Shown: one piece after another, positions 35,101-43,584 of the stretch
How the letters are laid out: each line of letters opens with the position of its first letter
Position numbering within the stretch: the first letter of the stretch is position 1
From: Calothrix membranacea FACHB-236
GTDB lineage: Bacteria > Cyanobacteriota > Cyanobacteriia > Cyanobacteriales > Nostocaceae
Length of the DNA: 64,000 bases
Direction: 5' to 3'
Assembly (NCBI RefSeq): GCF_014696315.1
Contig: NZ_JACJPX010000013.1
Location: 62,001 to 126,000 of the forward strand
The notes under the pieces: generated by a model
The model's input: only the letters and a program-made list of their open reading frames with translations
Told to the model about the DNA's origin: nothing
Databases searched by the model: none
Made by a program: the position numbers and the translations under genes

Positions 35101-37873
35101 ACAATTGTAAAAAGCTTAATCCAGTATTAACAGCTTCTAGTGCTTGATTTCTCGCTCCGTAGGCTTGAATTTTTATTTCATAAACTTTAACTTTCTCCAG
35201 CAGGGTTGTAGCCTGTAATAAAACTAAATTAACTAATTGCTCCATCTGCTCAAATTCACCAGCCAAATAAGCGGCTTCTGCAGCGGTTTCATACAAATTT
35301 AAAGTTAATTCATACTTGCTGCTCCATCTATCCTTTGGTAGCAATTCAATTCCTGTGCTTAAATATTTGATTGCGGCTGTATAAGCTGTTGATGATAAAG
35401 CTTTAGAACCTGCCATCAAATTCATCTTTGCTAGTTCTTCACGCTGATTTGTATCTGTGATCAATTCCTGAGCAATATTTAATTGATTAACAAGCTGAAA
35501 AATATTATCTTCACGTTCTTCAACTGGAATATTAGACCATAGTAATAACCCGATTTTCAGATGAATTTTCTTTCTTTGGTTTTCCGGAATCAAAGAATAA
35601 GCAGCTTGTTGTACTCGGTCATGTATAAATTTATATTTAGGAGTTTGGAATTTATTAGCTGATGATTGTTGCAGATTTGAATTAACAGCAATATCTATTG
35701 AAGCATGATCATCTGAAAATAACTTATATAGCTCAGTCTGAGGTAATATTAACCCTTCATGTAACGCTGACCATAATTTTGATGCAGTTTCAACTACAGA
35801 TTTATCATTAACTATTGCCAAAGTTTTTAAGTCAAATTCATTACCAATACAAGCAGCAAGCTGTAAAACTTCTTGAGTGAATATTGGCAATTTACCTATT
35901 TGTAATGCCATAAATTCTACAACATCATCTGTCAGCACTAATGTTTGTAGAGTTTCTAAATTATATTGCCAAGTGCTAGTTTCAAAATTAAAGTTGATTA
36001 TTCTATCTTGATGTAATGATTTTAAAAATTGATTAGTAAAAAAGGGATTGCCTTTTGTTTTAGAAAATACCATCTGGCTAAGAGAAATAGCTTTTTCTTC
36101 TTGACAATGTAGGGTGTCAGCAATTAAACGATTTACATGAGCTTGATTTAAAGGAGATAGAGTAATTTGATTAATAGTTACTCCTAAATTTTTAATTTCT
36201 TTTAATGTCAAATATAGTGGGTGTGCCTGATTTACTTCGTTGTCACGATATGCTCCAATAACTAGCAAACCACCTTCAGTAATATCGTAATTTGCTGCTT
36301 GTGCTTCCTCTCCTTCCCAAACTTCTCCTGCAAAAATTGGATTCCAAATGTTTTCTCTATTTTCCAGAGACGACAAAGCAGAATTATTATTAACTGCTTG
36401 ATTTTGGCTCATTAATAATTTAATAAATTTTAAGGAAGCTGTATCTGCCCATTGCAAATCATCCAAAAATACTACTAGAGGATGTTCTTTAGTACTAAAT
36501 ATCTGTACAAATCTTTGAAACAGTAAATTAAACCGATTTTGAACAGCACTACCAGATAGTTCTGCAACAGATGGTTGTTGACCAAGAATATATTCGAGTT
36601 CAGGAATTACATCAATAATTACCTGAGCTTGCTCACCTAAAACCGTAAGAATTTTGCTGCGCCACTTCTGAACCTGAACATCTGTTTCTAACAGTAATTG
36701 CCCAATTAAATCTCGAAATGCTTGCACTAATCCTGACAAAGGAATATCTCTTTGGAACTGATCAAATTTTCCTTTGATAAAGTAACTCTGTTGCCTGACA
36801 ATTGGCTTATGAACTTCATTAACCACGGCAGTTTTGCCAATTCCAGAGAAGCCAGCAACTAATATCATTTCTGTATTTCCCTTAATTACACGCTCAAAAG
36901 CGGCTAGTAGGGTAGCAATTTCAGATTGGCGACCATAAAGTTTTTCAGGTATAACAAAACGGTCTGAGATATCTTTAAGTGCTAATTCAAAGCGTGCAAT
37001 AGAGCCAGTTTTTTGCCATTGATTGAAACAATGTTCTAAATCATATCTGATTCCATAAGCACTCTGATAGCGGTCTTCAGCATTTTTCGCTATCAGCTTG
37101 TCAATGATATCAGACAACATTGGGGGAATTTTGTTATTTGTACGGCTAGCCTTTGGTGGTTGTTTAGCGATATGACAATAAACTAAATCCATCGCGTCAG
37201 TACTAGTAAAGGGTAACTGTCCAGTTAGGAGTTCAAAGAAAGTTACACCTAAAGAATAAAAATCGGTGCGGTAGTCAATACCTCTGTTCATTCTTCCTGT
37301 TTGCTCAGGAGATATATAAGCTAGTGTTCCTTCTAGAACATTAGGATTTCTTAAAGATTGAATTTCTCTAGATAAGAGAGTCGCAATACTAAAGTCAATA
37401 ACTTTAACTTCCAGAGTGCTGGGGTGAATTAGAATATTGGCAGTTTTGATGTCTTTGTGAATGATGCGGCTACGATGTAGCTCTTCGAGCGTAGATGTGA
37501 TAGCTATAGCAATAGGAAAAAACTCATTCAGAGATAGGCAGTAGCGTTCTGCACTTTTGTAGAGATGTACCCAACTTTTCAGCGATATACCCCCAAAGTC
37601 TTCCATGATTAAGGCATAGCTCTTATCATAAGTTTCTTGACTTATGGGTTGCACTATTCCGGAAATTTTTAGGTTTTTGGTAATTGTGTATTGATTGCGG
37701 AACTGAGCAATTTCCTGGAAAGTGGGCAACTCATTCCGCATTAATTTAATAATTACAGTTTTTTTGTCTTGTTCTCTAATAGCTCGATATACTAAGGTTT
37801 TGCTGCCACTGTAAATTTGTTCTGTAATGCGATATCCAGGAAGGGCAAATATTGTATCAGATAATGTATACAT
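32171..37873 (-). CDS. Giant Ser/Thr kinase-ATPase-GAF-histidine kinase (HstK type), paralogue
   Basis: The 1900-residue protein repeats the architecture of the 7.2-kb gene: a Ser/Thr kinase (about 10-280) with Lys43 (VIIKLM), HKD at 139-141, DFS at 160-162 and ISPEQTGR; an ATPase with Walker A GFSGIGKTAV near 345 and Walker B VVFLDDLQWAD; a helical TPR-like region; a GAF domain (about 1430-1570); a coiled coil rich in Gln/Leu; and a histidine kinase with H-box His1641 (VAGIAHEINNP), N-box VFMNIISNAIDAL, ADNGCGM and GTGLGLSIS. No receiver domain follows, so phosphate must pass to a separate protein. The start MYTLSDTIF is the first in-frame ATG. It lies tail to tail with the P450 gene, 110 bases apart, the position occupied by a sensor gene in known Nostoc terpene clusters. 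Confidence 0.92.
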   Translation of the reverse strand: MYTLSDTIFALPGYRITEQIYSGSKTLVYRAIREQDKKTVIIKLMRNELPTFQEIAQFRNQYTITKNLKISGIVQPISQETYDKSYALIMEDFGGISLKSWVHLYKSAERYCLSLNEFFPIAIAITSTLEELHRSRIIHKDIKTANILIHPSTLEVKVIDFSIATLLSREIQSLRNPNVLEGTLAYISPEQTGRMNRGIDYRTDFYSLGVTFFELLTGQLPFTSTDAMDLVYCHIAKQPPKASRTNNKIPPMLSDIIDKLIAKNAEDRYQSAYGIRYDLEHCFNQWQKTGSIARFELALKDISDRFVIPEKLYGRQSEIATLLAAFERVIKGNTEMILVAGFSGIGKTAVVNEVHKPIVRQQSYFIKGKFDQFQRDIPLSGLVQAFRDLIGQLLLETDVQVQKWRSKILTVLGEQAQVIIDVIPELEYILGQQPSVAELSGSAVQNRFNLLFQRFVQIFSTKEHPLVVFLDDLQWADTASLKFIKLLMSQNQAVNNNSALSSLENRENIWNPIFAGEVWEGEEAQAANYDITEGGLLVIGAYRDNEVNQAHPLYLTLKEIKNLGVTINQITLSPLNQAHVNRLIADTLHCQEEKAISLSQMVFSKTKGNPFFTNQFLKSLHQDRIINFNFETSTWQYNLETLQTLVLTDDVVEFMALQIGKLPIFTQEVLQLAACIGNEFDLKTLAIVNDKSVVETASKLWSALHEGLILPQTELYKLFSDDHASIDIAVNSNLQQSSANKFQTPKYKFIHDRVQQAAYSLIPENQRKKIHLKIGLLLWSNIPVEEREDNIFQLVNQLNIAQELITDTNQREELAKMNLMAGSKALSSTAYTAAIKYLSTGIELLPKDRWSSKYELTLNLYETAAEAAYLAGEFEQMEQLVNLVLLQATTLLEKVKVYEIKIQAYGARNQALEAVNTGLSFLQLLGVKFPENPSQSDIQVAMLDLASNLSGKQIEDLIDLPEMLEAESLAVIKILSGLLPAAYAVIPELFPLIVIKQIQLSLQKGNAPLSAFAYVNYGLMLCGIIGDIERGYKFGKLALNIVFKYNPKEVKARVMEVFNVLIRHWQDHNREALQPLLDTYSTGLETGDLEFASYALYSYSSFSYLIGKELTDLEMEMANYSNAIQKINQERAFYYNAIYHQVVLNLLGYVDNPCILVGRAYDEERNIPIHLELNDVAGLLYLYVSKLHLCYIFQEFSQAVKISKLAEQYLEGGIGQVVFPLFHFYDSLAQLAVYFDVEQAEQQKILCQVASNQEKMQKWAEHAPMNYLHKFYLVEAERYRVAGEYLAAINYYDRAISQAKENEYVNEEALANELAARFYLAWGKEKIAHIYLTDSYYAYSRWGAKAKVDDLAARYSRLLAHVLQSEKQSHQVNEKVTFAIEQSISNQNTSQTLLGSKTNISDSLDLAALIKVSQALSGEIDLEKLISILMQVVMENAGASKSALILSEGESGELKVTTVSLSSASDSISTSFPAIILESSFDVPVTLINYVKRHKDIFVVDDVKKVAFLVGEPYIIREQPQSLLCLPITNQGKLLGILYLENNLTTGAFTRDRINVLQLLTTQAAISLENAILYHNLAQTNHQLEEYNYNLEEKVARRTQELNDKNQSLQQALQELQQTQTQLVQSEKMSSLGEIVAGIAHEINNPINFIYGNITHASEYVKDLLELISLYQQEFPNPLPIVQSKRADIDLDFLAEDLPKILNSMKLGSSRIGNIVVGLRNFSRLDESEMKPVDIHEGINNTLMLLQHRLHEHKGLPQIEVIQEYAKLPLVSCYAGQLNQVFMNIISNAIDALEESILNSQKSVEKDAQLLTSPQITIQSELKDSNTVQIRIADNGCGMTEVVRQKIFDPFFTTKPVGSGTGLGLSISYQVVVEKHQGKLICNSVLGQGTEFIIEIPIQQ

Positions 37874-38516
37874 TGCAGCAGAGTTAATAATATTATGGTT
37901 CTAATTTAGTATTCCCTTTAAAATACTTTTATTATCACAAGATGCCTATAAATACTGACTCTTACCCTGAGCCGCTGACATTGCAGATATCAGTATTTTT
38001 ACTCAAATATATTTATGCAAATTTGATATTTTTGATCAGGTCATGAGGAAATAATTAATTATTAATGACAAATGCAACTCTCTCTGTGTATTCTGCTTCG
38101 CTGTTCTCTAACTAACATTTTTACTTTATAAATAACCTTCTTAGGTCATATCGGGAAAAACTAATCCATGAAAGCCTTTCGGAGCTTTAGTTTTCAGGTT
38201 CTGGCTAAAATTTTTAGTTTCTTTTATAATAGAAAGTCTCAAAGTTTGATTAGATAAAAGTTCCAATGTTTCGCTACGATTATTATCTTCCTAAAGTGAC
38301 ATAACTGGTATAATCTCTGAGTAAATAATATAAGTATTATTTATTAATTTAGGTTCTTCAGGTTATTCACTAATATTTATAAGACTTAGAAAAAATTTTA
38401 AAAAGTTAGCTCTCTTACTGTTGCAAGTGAGAGAGCTAACTTTAGTTTATTTCCTTGAAATTACAGCCTACAGTTAAAATCTACAGTTCCTAGTTTTTGA
38501 AAAATTGTATTTTTAC
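37874..38516. other. Gap upstream of the second giant kinase
   Basis: The 643-bp AT-rich gap separates two minus-strand genes. It must hold the promoter of the giant kinase at its left end and carries the intrinsic terminator of the dioxygenase gene at 38402-38443. Between about 38000 and 38390 I see no gene or strong structure. Confidence 0.5.
38402..38443 (-). terminator. Terminator of the dioxygenase gene
   Basis: aaagttagctctcttac (38402-38418) pairs with gtgagagagctaacttt (38427-38443) over 17 positions, one being a G-U pair, with an 8-nt loop. On the minus strand it is followed by TTTTTAAAATTTTTT, a good U-run, about 75 bases after the stop of the dioxygenase gene. Confidence 0.85.
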
Positions 38517-39185
38517 CTACTCAATCAGCAAACTTGGAGAAGTCAGCACAAAAACATCCCTTGTTCCTGGGGCTGGAATTTCTGGTTTAATGGGAGTTGT
38601 AAAGTGGAAAAACTCATGATCATTAACTAATAAAAGTTCTCCAGGATACAAAATTTTGTTAAAAATAGGTTTTTCTTTCTTGGCAGTATATAAATGTGTT
38701 TCTCCTCCGAGAATATTGTCTCTAGCCACAGAGAAGATACCTATAAAATCAGTTCCATCCTGATGAATTCCTTCCGGCGCTGGATTACCCAAATTGTCTG
38801 GTGAACAGGTAGTTCTAATCTGGTGTACTCCTATTTCTGCCTCTGGATGAAGTTTACAAGAATCAGTAAATGCTAAAACAAGATTTTTAAATATATCAAG
38901 TTCTATGAGTGCATCATCTAATTCTGCAAACTCTCTTTTAATGTCTCCTACTAATGGATTATAGCTTTTGCTTTGGAACAGATGACCATGAGGTAATTTA
39001 ATTAATTTATCCTCAGTAATCGTGAACCTAGATAATCTTCTAGAACGATAATTTCCTTTGATATAAGGATCAATAGGCATATCGTTAAAAAATGGTTTAA
39101 ATCCTTCTAAATTAATAGAATTTACTTTTCTGACGGTAAACAGAAAAGCATATTCTAATTCCGTGGCTCCCCAGACTTTTTGCAT
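38517..39185 (-). CDS. 2-oxoglutarate/Fe(II) dioxygenase, PF10014 (BsmA/IDO-like)
   Basis: The 222-residue enzyme resembles the 2OG-Fe dioxygenase family that includes Bacillus L-isoleucine 4-hydroxylase and the biofilm protein BsmA. Metal ligands appear as His141-x-Asp143 in PEGIHQDG and a distal His (His194 in FFHFTTPI), with Arg209 (GTRDVFVLTSP) as likely 2-oxoglutarate anchor. The N-terminal FKPFFNDMPIDPYIKGNYRSRRLSRF block is also typical. Family members hydroxylate free amino acids; the substrate here is unknown. The gene has its own terminator, is transcribed towards the giant kinase and may or may not belong to the terpene cluster. Confidence 0.85.
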   Translation of the reverse strand: MQKVWGATELEYAFLFTVRKVNSINLEGFKPFFNDMPIDPYIKGNYRSRRLSRFTITEDKLIKLPHGHLFQSKSYNPLVGDIKREFAELDDALIELDIFKNLVLAFTDSCKLHPEAEIGVHQIRTTCSPDNLGNPAPEGIHQDGTDFIGIFSVARDNILGGETHLYTAKKEKPIFNKILYPGELLLVNDHEFFHFTTPIKPEIPAPGTRDVFVLTSPSLLIE

Positions 39186-39740
39186 AGGATTTACCTACTT
39201 GCACTTTGCAATCCTCCCGCTTCTTTCACTTAGGAGGCTGATAATATCTATTTTATGCTACTTTTTATTAAATTGTCGTAAAAATAACTACATAAATTGT
39301 CAATTAATGATATAGAAGTATGACTTTGAATAAAATCTACCCCTAGCAGTACTAGAGGAGAATCAAAGTATATTTATTATTCCTTGGGCGTGTCAGTACC
39401 AAAGATTACATTGATTTTTTTAGCATTGACTGACTAAACAACCCTCAGCATTGAAGTATTTATTACAGTTAGCTTTGGTTATCGCAGTATAACTTACCAA
39501 CTTAAGGCGGTAAGTTCAGGTGGGTCAGGAATTGCTGACTCAAACCTATACAAAACAAGTGCAATCACAAGGCTTAAAAAATTGAAATACAGCCGAATCA
39601 AAGTATATTGATGAAAGGCAAATAATAAAGAAAAAATAAAAATTTAGAGGTTGCTGAAGGCAGACTCGGACAGAATTTTTTCGCCTGTAAGCGCCAAAGA
39701 ATCGCGCTGTATTAGTAATAATGGATGACAAATAACTTAC
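39186..39740. other. Divergent gap between the dioxygenase and sfsA
   Basis: The 555-bp gap is AT-rich and should contain two divergent promoters. A short hairpin, aacttacc (39491-39498) with ggtaagtt (39509-39516), lies in the middle. No protein gene is convincing; the small frame at 39546-39731 has no family features. Confidence 0.4.
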
Positions 39741-40466
39741 ATGATTGATTGGCTTTATAACTACCCACCTCTTTATCCAGGTATTTTACTCAAGCGCTAC
39801 AAGCGCTTTTTTGCTGATGTTCAACTTGCTTCTGGGGAGGTAGTAACAGCACATTGTCCCAACACAGGGCCAATGACTGGAGTATCAACTATTGGGAGTT
39901 TGGTACAACTGTCACTTAGTGATAATCCTAACCGCAAGCTAGCTTATACTCTCGAATTAATTCAGGTGCATGATAACGAACCGACTTGGGTAGGCGTGAA
40001 TACGGCGTTACCAAATCGGGTAATTAAGTTAGCTTTAGCAAAACGTCTGTTTCCAGAATTAGGTGACTATAAGCACATCAAAGGTGAGGTGGTTTATGGT
40101 CAAGATAAAAAAAGCCGCGTGGATTTCTTCTTGACAGGAAGCGAGCAAGAACGACCAATTTATTTAGAGGTAAAAAATACTACTTTCTGTGAAGGGAGAT
40201 TAGCGCTATTTCCTGACACAGAGACCACCAGGGGACAAAAGCACTTACGAGAACTGATGGCGCTATTACCTCTAACTCGTGCGGTGATGCTGTACTTTAT
40301 TAATCGCGGTGATTGTACAGAGTTTGCTCCAGGAGATATGACAGATCCTATATATGGTAAGTTGTTGCGGGATGCGATCGCACTTGGTTTGGAAGTTTTA
40401 CCCTGCCGTTTTGATGTCTGTCCAGAAGGTATCCGTTATTTAGGTTTAGCAAAACTGAAAATTTAG
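39741..40466 (+). CDS. sfsA: SfsA family DNA-binding/nuclease-like protein
   Basis: The 241-residue protein matches SfsA, named for sugar fermentation stimulation in E. coli and now thought to be a DNA-binding protein with a PD-(D/E)xK-like fold. Diagnostic segments are RYKRFFADVQL near the start, AHCPNTGPMTGV, WVGVNTALPNRV, SRVDFFLTGSEQ, YLEVKNTTFCEG (Glu-x-Lys of the nuclease-like core), FPDTETTRGQKHLREL, and FDVCPEGIRYLG. Length is normal. It is convergent with the phosphotransferase gene, with an 8-bp palindrome between the stops. Confidence 0.93.
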   Translation: MIDWLYNYPPLYPGILLKRYKRFFADVQLASGEVVTAHCPNTGPMTGVSTIGSLVQLSLSDNPNRKLAYTLELIQVHDNEPTWVGVNTALPNRVIKLALAKRLFPELGDYKHIKGEVVYGQDKKSRVDFFLTGSEQERPIYLEVKNTTFCEGRLALFPDTETTRGQKHLRELMALLPLTRAVMLYFINRGDCTEFAPGDMTDPIYGKLLRDAIALGLEVLPCRFDVCPEGIRYLGLAKLKI

Positions 40467-40479
40467 TTAAGAGTTGCAC

Positions 40480-40499
40480 AGACGCGATTAATCGCGTCT
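40480..40499. terminator. Small palindrome between convergent genes
   Basis: agacgcga and tcgcgtct around a TTAA loop form a stem of eight base pairs, ending at the last base before the stop codon of the minus-strand phosphotransferase gene. It has no T-run on either strand, so termination is only probable; the same dyad is a common dispersed motif in cyanobacteria. Confidence 0.45.
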
Positions 40500-41387
40500 C
40501 TACCGTTCACGAAACCATTGCAAACGACGCTCAAATCGTTCTAGACTCTCTGGGTGTTGCTGTCCAATAATATAGTTCCAAAGAACAGTTTGAAATGTGC
40601 GAGCCTCAATAAATAAATTCAAGACTTGCTCATCAATTTTTACACCGTAGCCTTGAAGGGCTGCATCCGACCACTCAACATCCTTCCCCAAAACACGTGA
40701 TGCTGCTACCAGAGATGAAATATCCCAAAAAATTGGAGCCATAAATGTGTCTTCCCAGTCAGCCCATAATACACCGCGTGTAGTATTCAATACATTTGAT
40801 GGGTTGGAGTCTCCATGAACTGCTTGCATAGGTAAGTGTAATTGCTGGAACTGAGTTTTTAATCTTTCGTTTACTCGTTGCAGCATATCTGTATCCGCAG
40901 GACTGAATACCCCCTGACTTTGAAGTTGGTAAAAAATTTGCTCTGACTCAGACAAAGCATCAAGAACAGGAAGCTCACCTTGAAAGTTTACCAGTGCTTC
41001 ATGACACTCACGCAATGCCCGTCCTGCAATATTTGGGTTTACTGGTTCGTCCAACTCTTCAACAAATTCCCAAAAGCTTAACACTAAACCATTGTGATGA
41101 TATGGCCCGGGTGCTACTACTGTACTGGGAGGTACAATAGGCGCGCCTACGATGGCGAGATGAGTTGCAACCGCAATCTCTCGTTTTAACCATGCATCAC
41201 CTTTGCGGACTGTCCCCGTCGTCGTTGCCACCCTTGCCACCACTGGAGTTGGGTGCAGATGTACGAGCAAGTTACTATGGTCTGCTAAAACAATTGCTCT
41301 ATCAAAGTTAATACCTTGCTTTTGAGCAACCTCACATAGAGTTTGTATAGCAGCCTGCAAGTTAGCTGTATCACCCATCTCCGTCAT
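40500..41387 (-). CDS. Aminoglycoside phosphotransferase-fold kinase
   Basis: A 295-residue kinase-fold protein. The catalytic loop is VHGDSNPSNVL, in which His-Gly-Asp and Asn are the APH/choline-kinase signature, followed by the metal-binding Asp in WADWEDT. The N-terminal lobe has PVVARVATTTGTVRKG with a Lys and REIAVATHLA with the helix Glu. This family phosphorylates small molecules such as choline, homoserine, sugars or aminoglycosides; the substrate is unknown and resistance is not implied. A second in-frame ATG three codons on (MGDTAN) is an alternative start. It is separated from the sugar kinase by about 135 bp of heptamer-like repeats. Confidence 0.85.
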   Translation of the reverse strand: MTEMGDTANLQAAIQTLCEVAQKQGINFDRAIVLADHSNLLVHLHPTPVVARVATTTGTVRKGDAWLKREIAVATHLAIVGAPIVPPSTVVAPGPYHHNGLVLSFWEFVEELDEPVNPNIAGRALRECHEALVNFQGELPVLDALSESEQIFYQLQSQGVFSPADTDMLQRVNERLKTQFQQLHLPMQAVHGDSNPSNVLNTTRGVLWADWEDTFMAPIFWDISSLVAASRVLGKDVEWSDAALQGYGVKIDEQVLNLFIEARTFQTVLWNYIIGQQHPESLERFERRLQWFRER

Positions 41388-41522
41388 CGTTCAACCTGTT
41401 TTAACGCACTATCTATATAGGATATCTCTCTGGAAATTGGTATTAGGTGTTTGGTGTTTAGTTTTTAGTGTTTGTGGGGCAAGGGGGACAAAGGAGAAAT
41501 AACCCAATGCCCCATGCCCAAT

Positions 41523-42500
41523 TTAAACTTGATGAGACGCAAGAAAAGCTTCGACTTCAACCGCAGTTGGTTGGGATGCGATCGCTCCTGGTTTAATGGT
41601 AGTTAATGCCCCTACAGCGCTAGCATAGGTAACAATCCGTTTTGCTGTTTCTGCATTTCCCATACCTTGGATACCGTGCTGAAGTAGTTGGTGAATAAAT
41701 CCTGCCAAAAAGCTATCCCCTGCACCTGTGGTATCTACTACAGGTATAGAAAATGATGGTAATCGGCCTTCGTTCTCTGCCAAACAATAGGCGCAACCAT
41801 TTTCCCCATCTGTTATTAGTACTCCTTCAACTGAATCTAGGCGATAAGTTATTGCGCCAGCATCATGTGTACCAAATAACCATTCTGCTTCTTCTTTGGA
41901 AAGTTTGAGAAAGTCAACTCGCTTAAATAATTCCGCTATTTTTTGGCGAGCAATATTCTCATCGTGCCAAAATACAGGTCGCCAATTCACATCCAGCACA
42001 ATTTTCAGGTCGTAATATACTGCCAATTCTAGGGCGCGGTGAATTGCTTTTTCACTTTCGGGATAAGCTAATTCCAAAGTACCTAAAACCAGAAAATCTG
42101 CTTCTTGAAATAAATACCGAGGTAATTGTTCTGCTTGCAGACGAGTATCGGCAAATTCAGTGGTATCATATTTACCGAATCCAGCAAAAGAGCGATCGCC
42201 TGCTAAATCCCTGACTACATATACTTGCCTAGTGGGTGCTGTGGGATGGCGTTGTACTCCTGTTGTATCGACACCTACATCTTTTAAGAGTGTTACCAGT
42301 GTATTTCCCGGTTCATCTTCACCAACAGATCCGATAAAACCAGTTGGTGTCCCCAGCTTTACTAAAGCACAGGCTACGTTAGCTGGTGCCCCTCCGGGGT
42401 AAGGAGTCCACGACTTAACTTCTTCTAGCTTTAGCCCCAATTGATCGGCTAAACAATCAAACAAAACTTCACCGAGGCACAAAACACGGGGATTACTCAT
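41523..42500 (-). CDS. PfkB family sugar kinase (fructokinase-like)
   Basis: The 325-residue enzyme of the PfkB/ribokinase family has the N-terminal signature PGGAPANVACALVKLGTPTGFIG and the C-terminal VDTTGAGDSFLAGFIH with the catalytic Asp. LCLGEVLFD and the overall pattern fit fructokinase, making fructose 6-phosphate from fructose, although adenosine or ribose kinases share the fold. The ATG at 42500 starts MSNPRVLCLGE, the normal N-terminus; a frame open to 42599 would add 33 unrelated residues. The gene is alone, divergent from the PedR-like regulator. Confidence 0.9.
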   Translation of the reverse strand: MSNPRVLCLGEVLFDCLADQLGLKLEEVKSWTPYPGGAPANVACALVKLGTPTGFIGSVGEDEPGNTLVTLLKDVGVDTTGVQRHPTAPTRQVYVVRDLAGDRSFAGFGKYDTTEFADTRLQAEQLPRYLFQEADFLVLGTLELAYPESEKAIHRALELAVYYDLKIVLDVNWRPVFWHDENIARQKIAELFKRVDFLKLSKEEAEWLFGTHDAGAITYRLDSVEGVLITDGENGCAYCLAENEGRLPSFSIPVVDTTGAGDSFLAGFIHQLLQHGIQGMGNAETAKRIVTYASAVGALTTIKPGAIASQPTAVEVEAFLASHQV

Positions 42501-42853
42501 TTCATTTTCGGGTTGCGATTTTGGAGTCAGATTTTCCAGTATAAAATCTACAATAATCTCCACTCCCTGTCGCCAGTCCTTCATACAATGAAATAGCAAT
42601 TTTTGCTACTCAGATTAAGATGTATGTGCTTTTTTTACCCACATTTCTTAGTATCAGTAAGGAGGGGAGCTAATTAATTATTCAGTATCAATTAATACCT
42701 TTATGTTGTCAATTACATTCCCAAGATTCATAACTAAAAAGAAATTATGGAAATTATCATGCTAATGACCCTGAAAAGGCCTGCCTACAAAAGAATCTTC
42801 TAGAATTAGAAAGAGCGATTAAGTACATATACCAAGGGAGGATAGAATAAGTC
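42501..42853. other. Divergent gap between the sugar kinase and the LuxR-type regulator
   Basis: About 350 bp of AT-rich DNA with promoters expected in both directions. The end of the gap has ccaagggaggatagaata just before the regulator, where AGGGAGG is a good ribosome site. No other element was recognised. Confidence 0.4.
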
Positions 42854-43117
42854 ATGGCTGCTGGCGAGTCTCAGACCCCTGTTAGTCTGTCAGACAGAGA
42901 ACTGCAAATTATCGACTTAGTGGCCGCTGGCTTAACTAACCAAGAGATTGCAGGGAAACTGGAAATTAGCAAACGCACAGTTGATAACCATATCAGCAAT
43001 ATTCTCACTAAAACCCAGACCGAAAATCGAGTGGCTCTTGTACGCTGGGCACTACAGTGGGGAAAAGTTTGTTTGAATGATGTCAATTGCTGTCCTCTGC
43101 CTAACCATAACGATTAG
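42854..43117 (+). CDS. pedR: Small LuxR-type regulator, PedR-like
   Basis: The 87-residue protein is little more than a LuxR/FixJ DNA-binding domain: SLSDRELQIIDLVAAGLTNQEIAGKLEISKRTVDNHISNILTKT is a complete HTH (key residues Glu in RELQ, the LTNQEIA turn, and KRTVDNHISNI recognition helix). There is no receiver domain. Size, domain and the Cys-rich tail (Cys74, Cys80, Cys81) fit PedR, the redox-responsive regulator of photosynthesis genes in Synechocystis, whose activity depends on a cysteine. The assignment is by similarity of form only. An AGGGAGG ribosome site precedes the ATG. Confidence 0.75.
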   Translation: MAAGESQTPVSLSDRELQIIDLVAAGLTNQEIAGKLEISKRTVDNHISNILTKTQTENRVALVRWALQWGKVCLNDVNCCPLPNHND

Positions 43118-43584
43118 ACAAGTTGCTAGTCAGAACGCGATTGATGCTGTTTGCTCCGGACAACATTTGTTGCGTTATCATGTTCGAGTTCTTTTGGTTT
43201 ACAGCCTAGGCAAATTAGACGCTTGAGTGAGAGTTCTCCTCTTCACGCCGTTATTCCAGTGTGAACCTCTACCAAAATCAGCGTCGAAATTCAGCAGATT
43301 CTCAACATGGGCTATTGATGCTCCTCACAAGGGATTCTTTCCAATATCGGTAGAGTTTTTCCTGACTTTACCGATGGGAAAGTTCCCTTTTGCCCATCGC
43401 ACAAATAATTTGATATTAGGTGTTTGGTGTTGGGTGATTGGTGTTAGTGATTTACCCATTACCCAATCCCCAGTCCCCAGTCCCCAACCCCCAATTCAAT
43501 AAAAATTAGCAATAATCTCTAAGTTCAAGCGCTACATTTGAAAGAAATCTATTTTGCTCCATCACTTTGGGGAGCAGTGTTTCT
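43118..43584. other. Gap with C-rich/heptamer tract
   Basis: The 467-bp gap has a dyad cgatggg/cccatcg at 43372-43378 and 43393-43399, and a run of heptamer-like units (ggtgtttggtgttgggtg, ccccagt repeats) at about 43418-43500. No gene is supported; an open frame at 43227-43502 has no family features. Confidence 0.45.

Noticed and set aside
40500-41387. Antibiotic resistance gene
   Set aside because: The aminoglycoside-phosphotransferase fold is shared by many metabolic kinases; nothing specific to resistance is visible.
43227-43502. Open frame of 91 codons after the PedR-like gene
   Set aside because: Its second half is translation of the C-rich/heptamer repeat tract; no family features.
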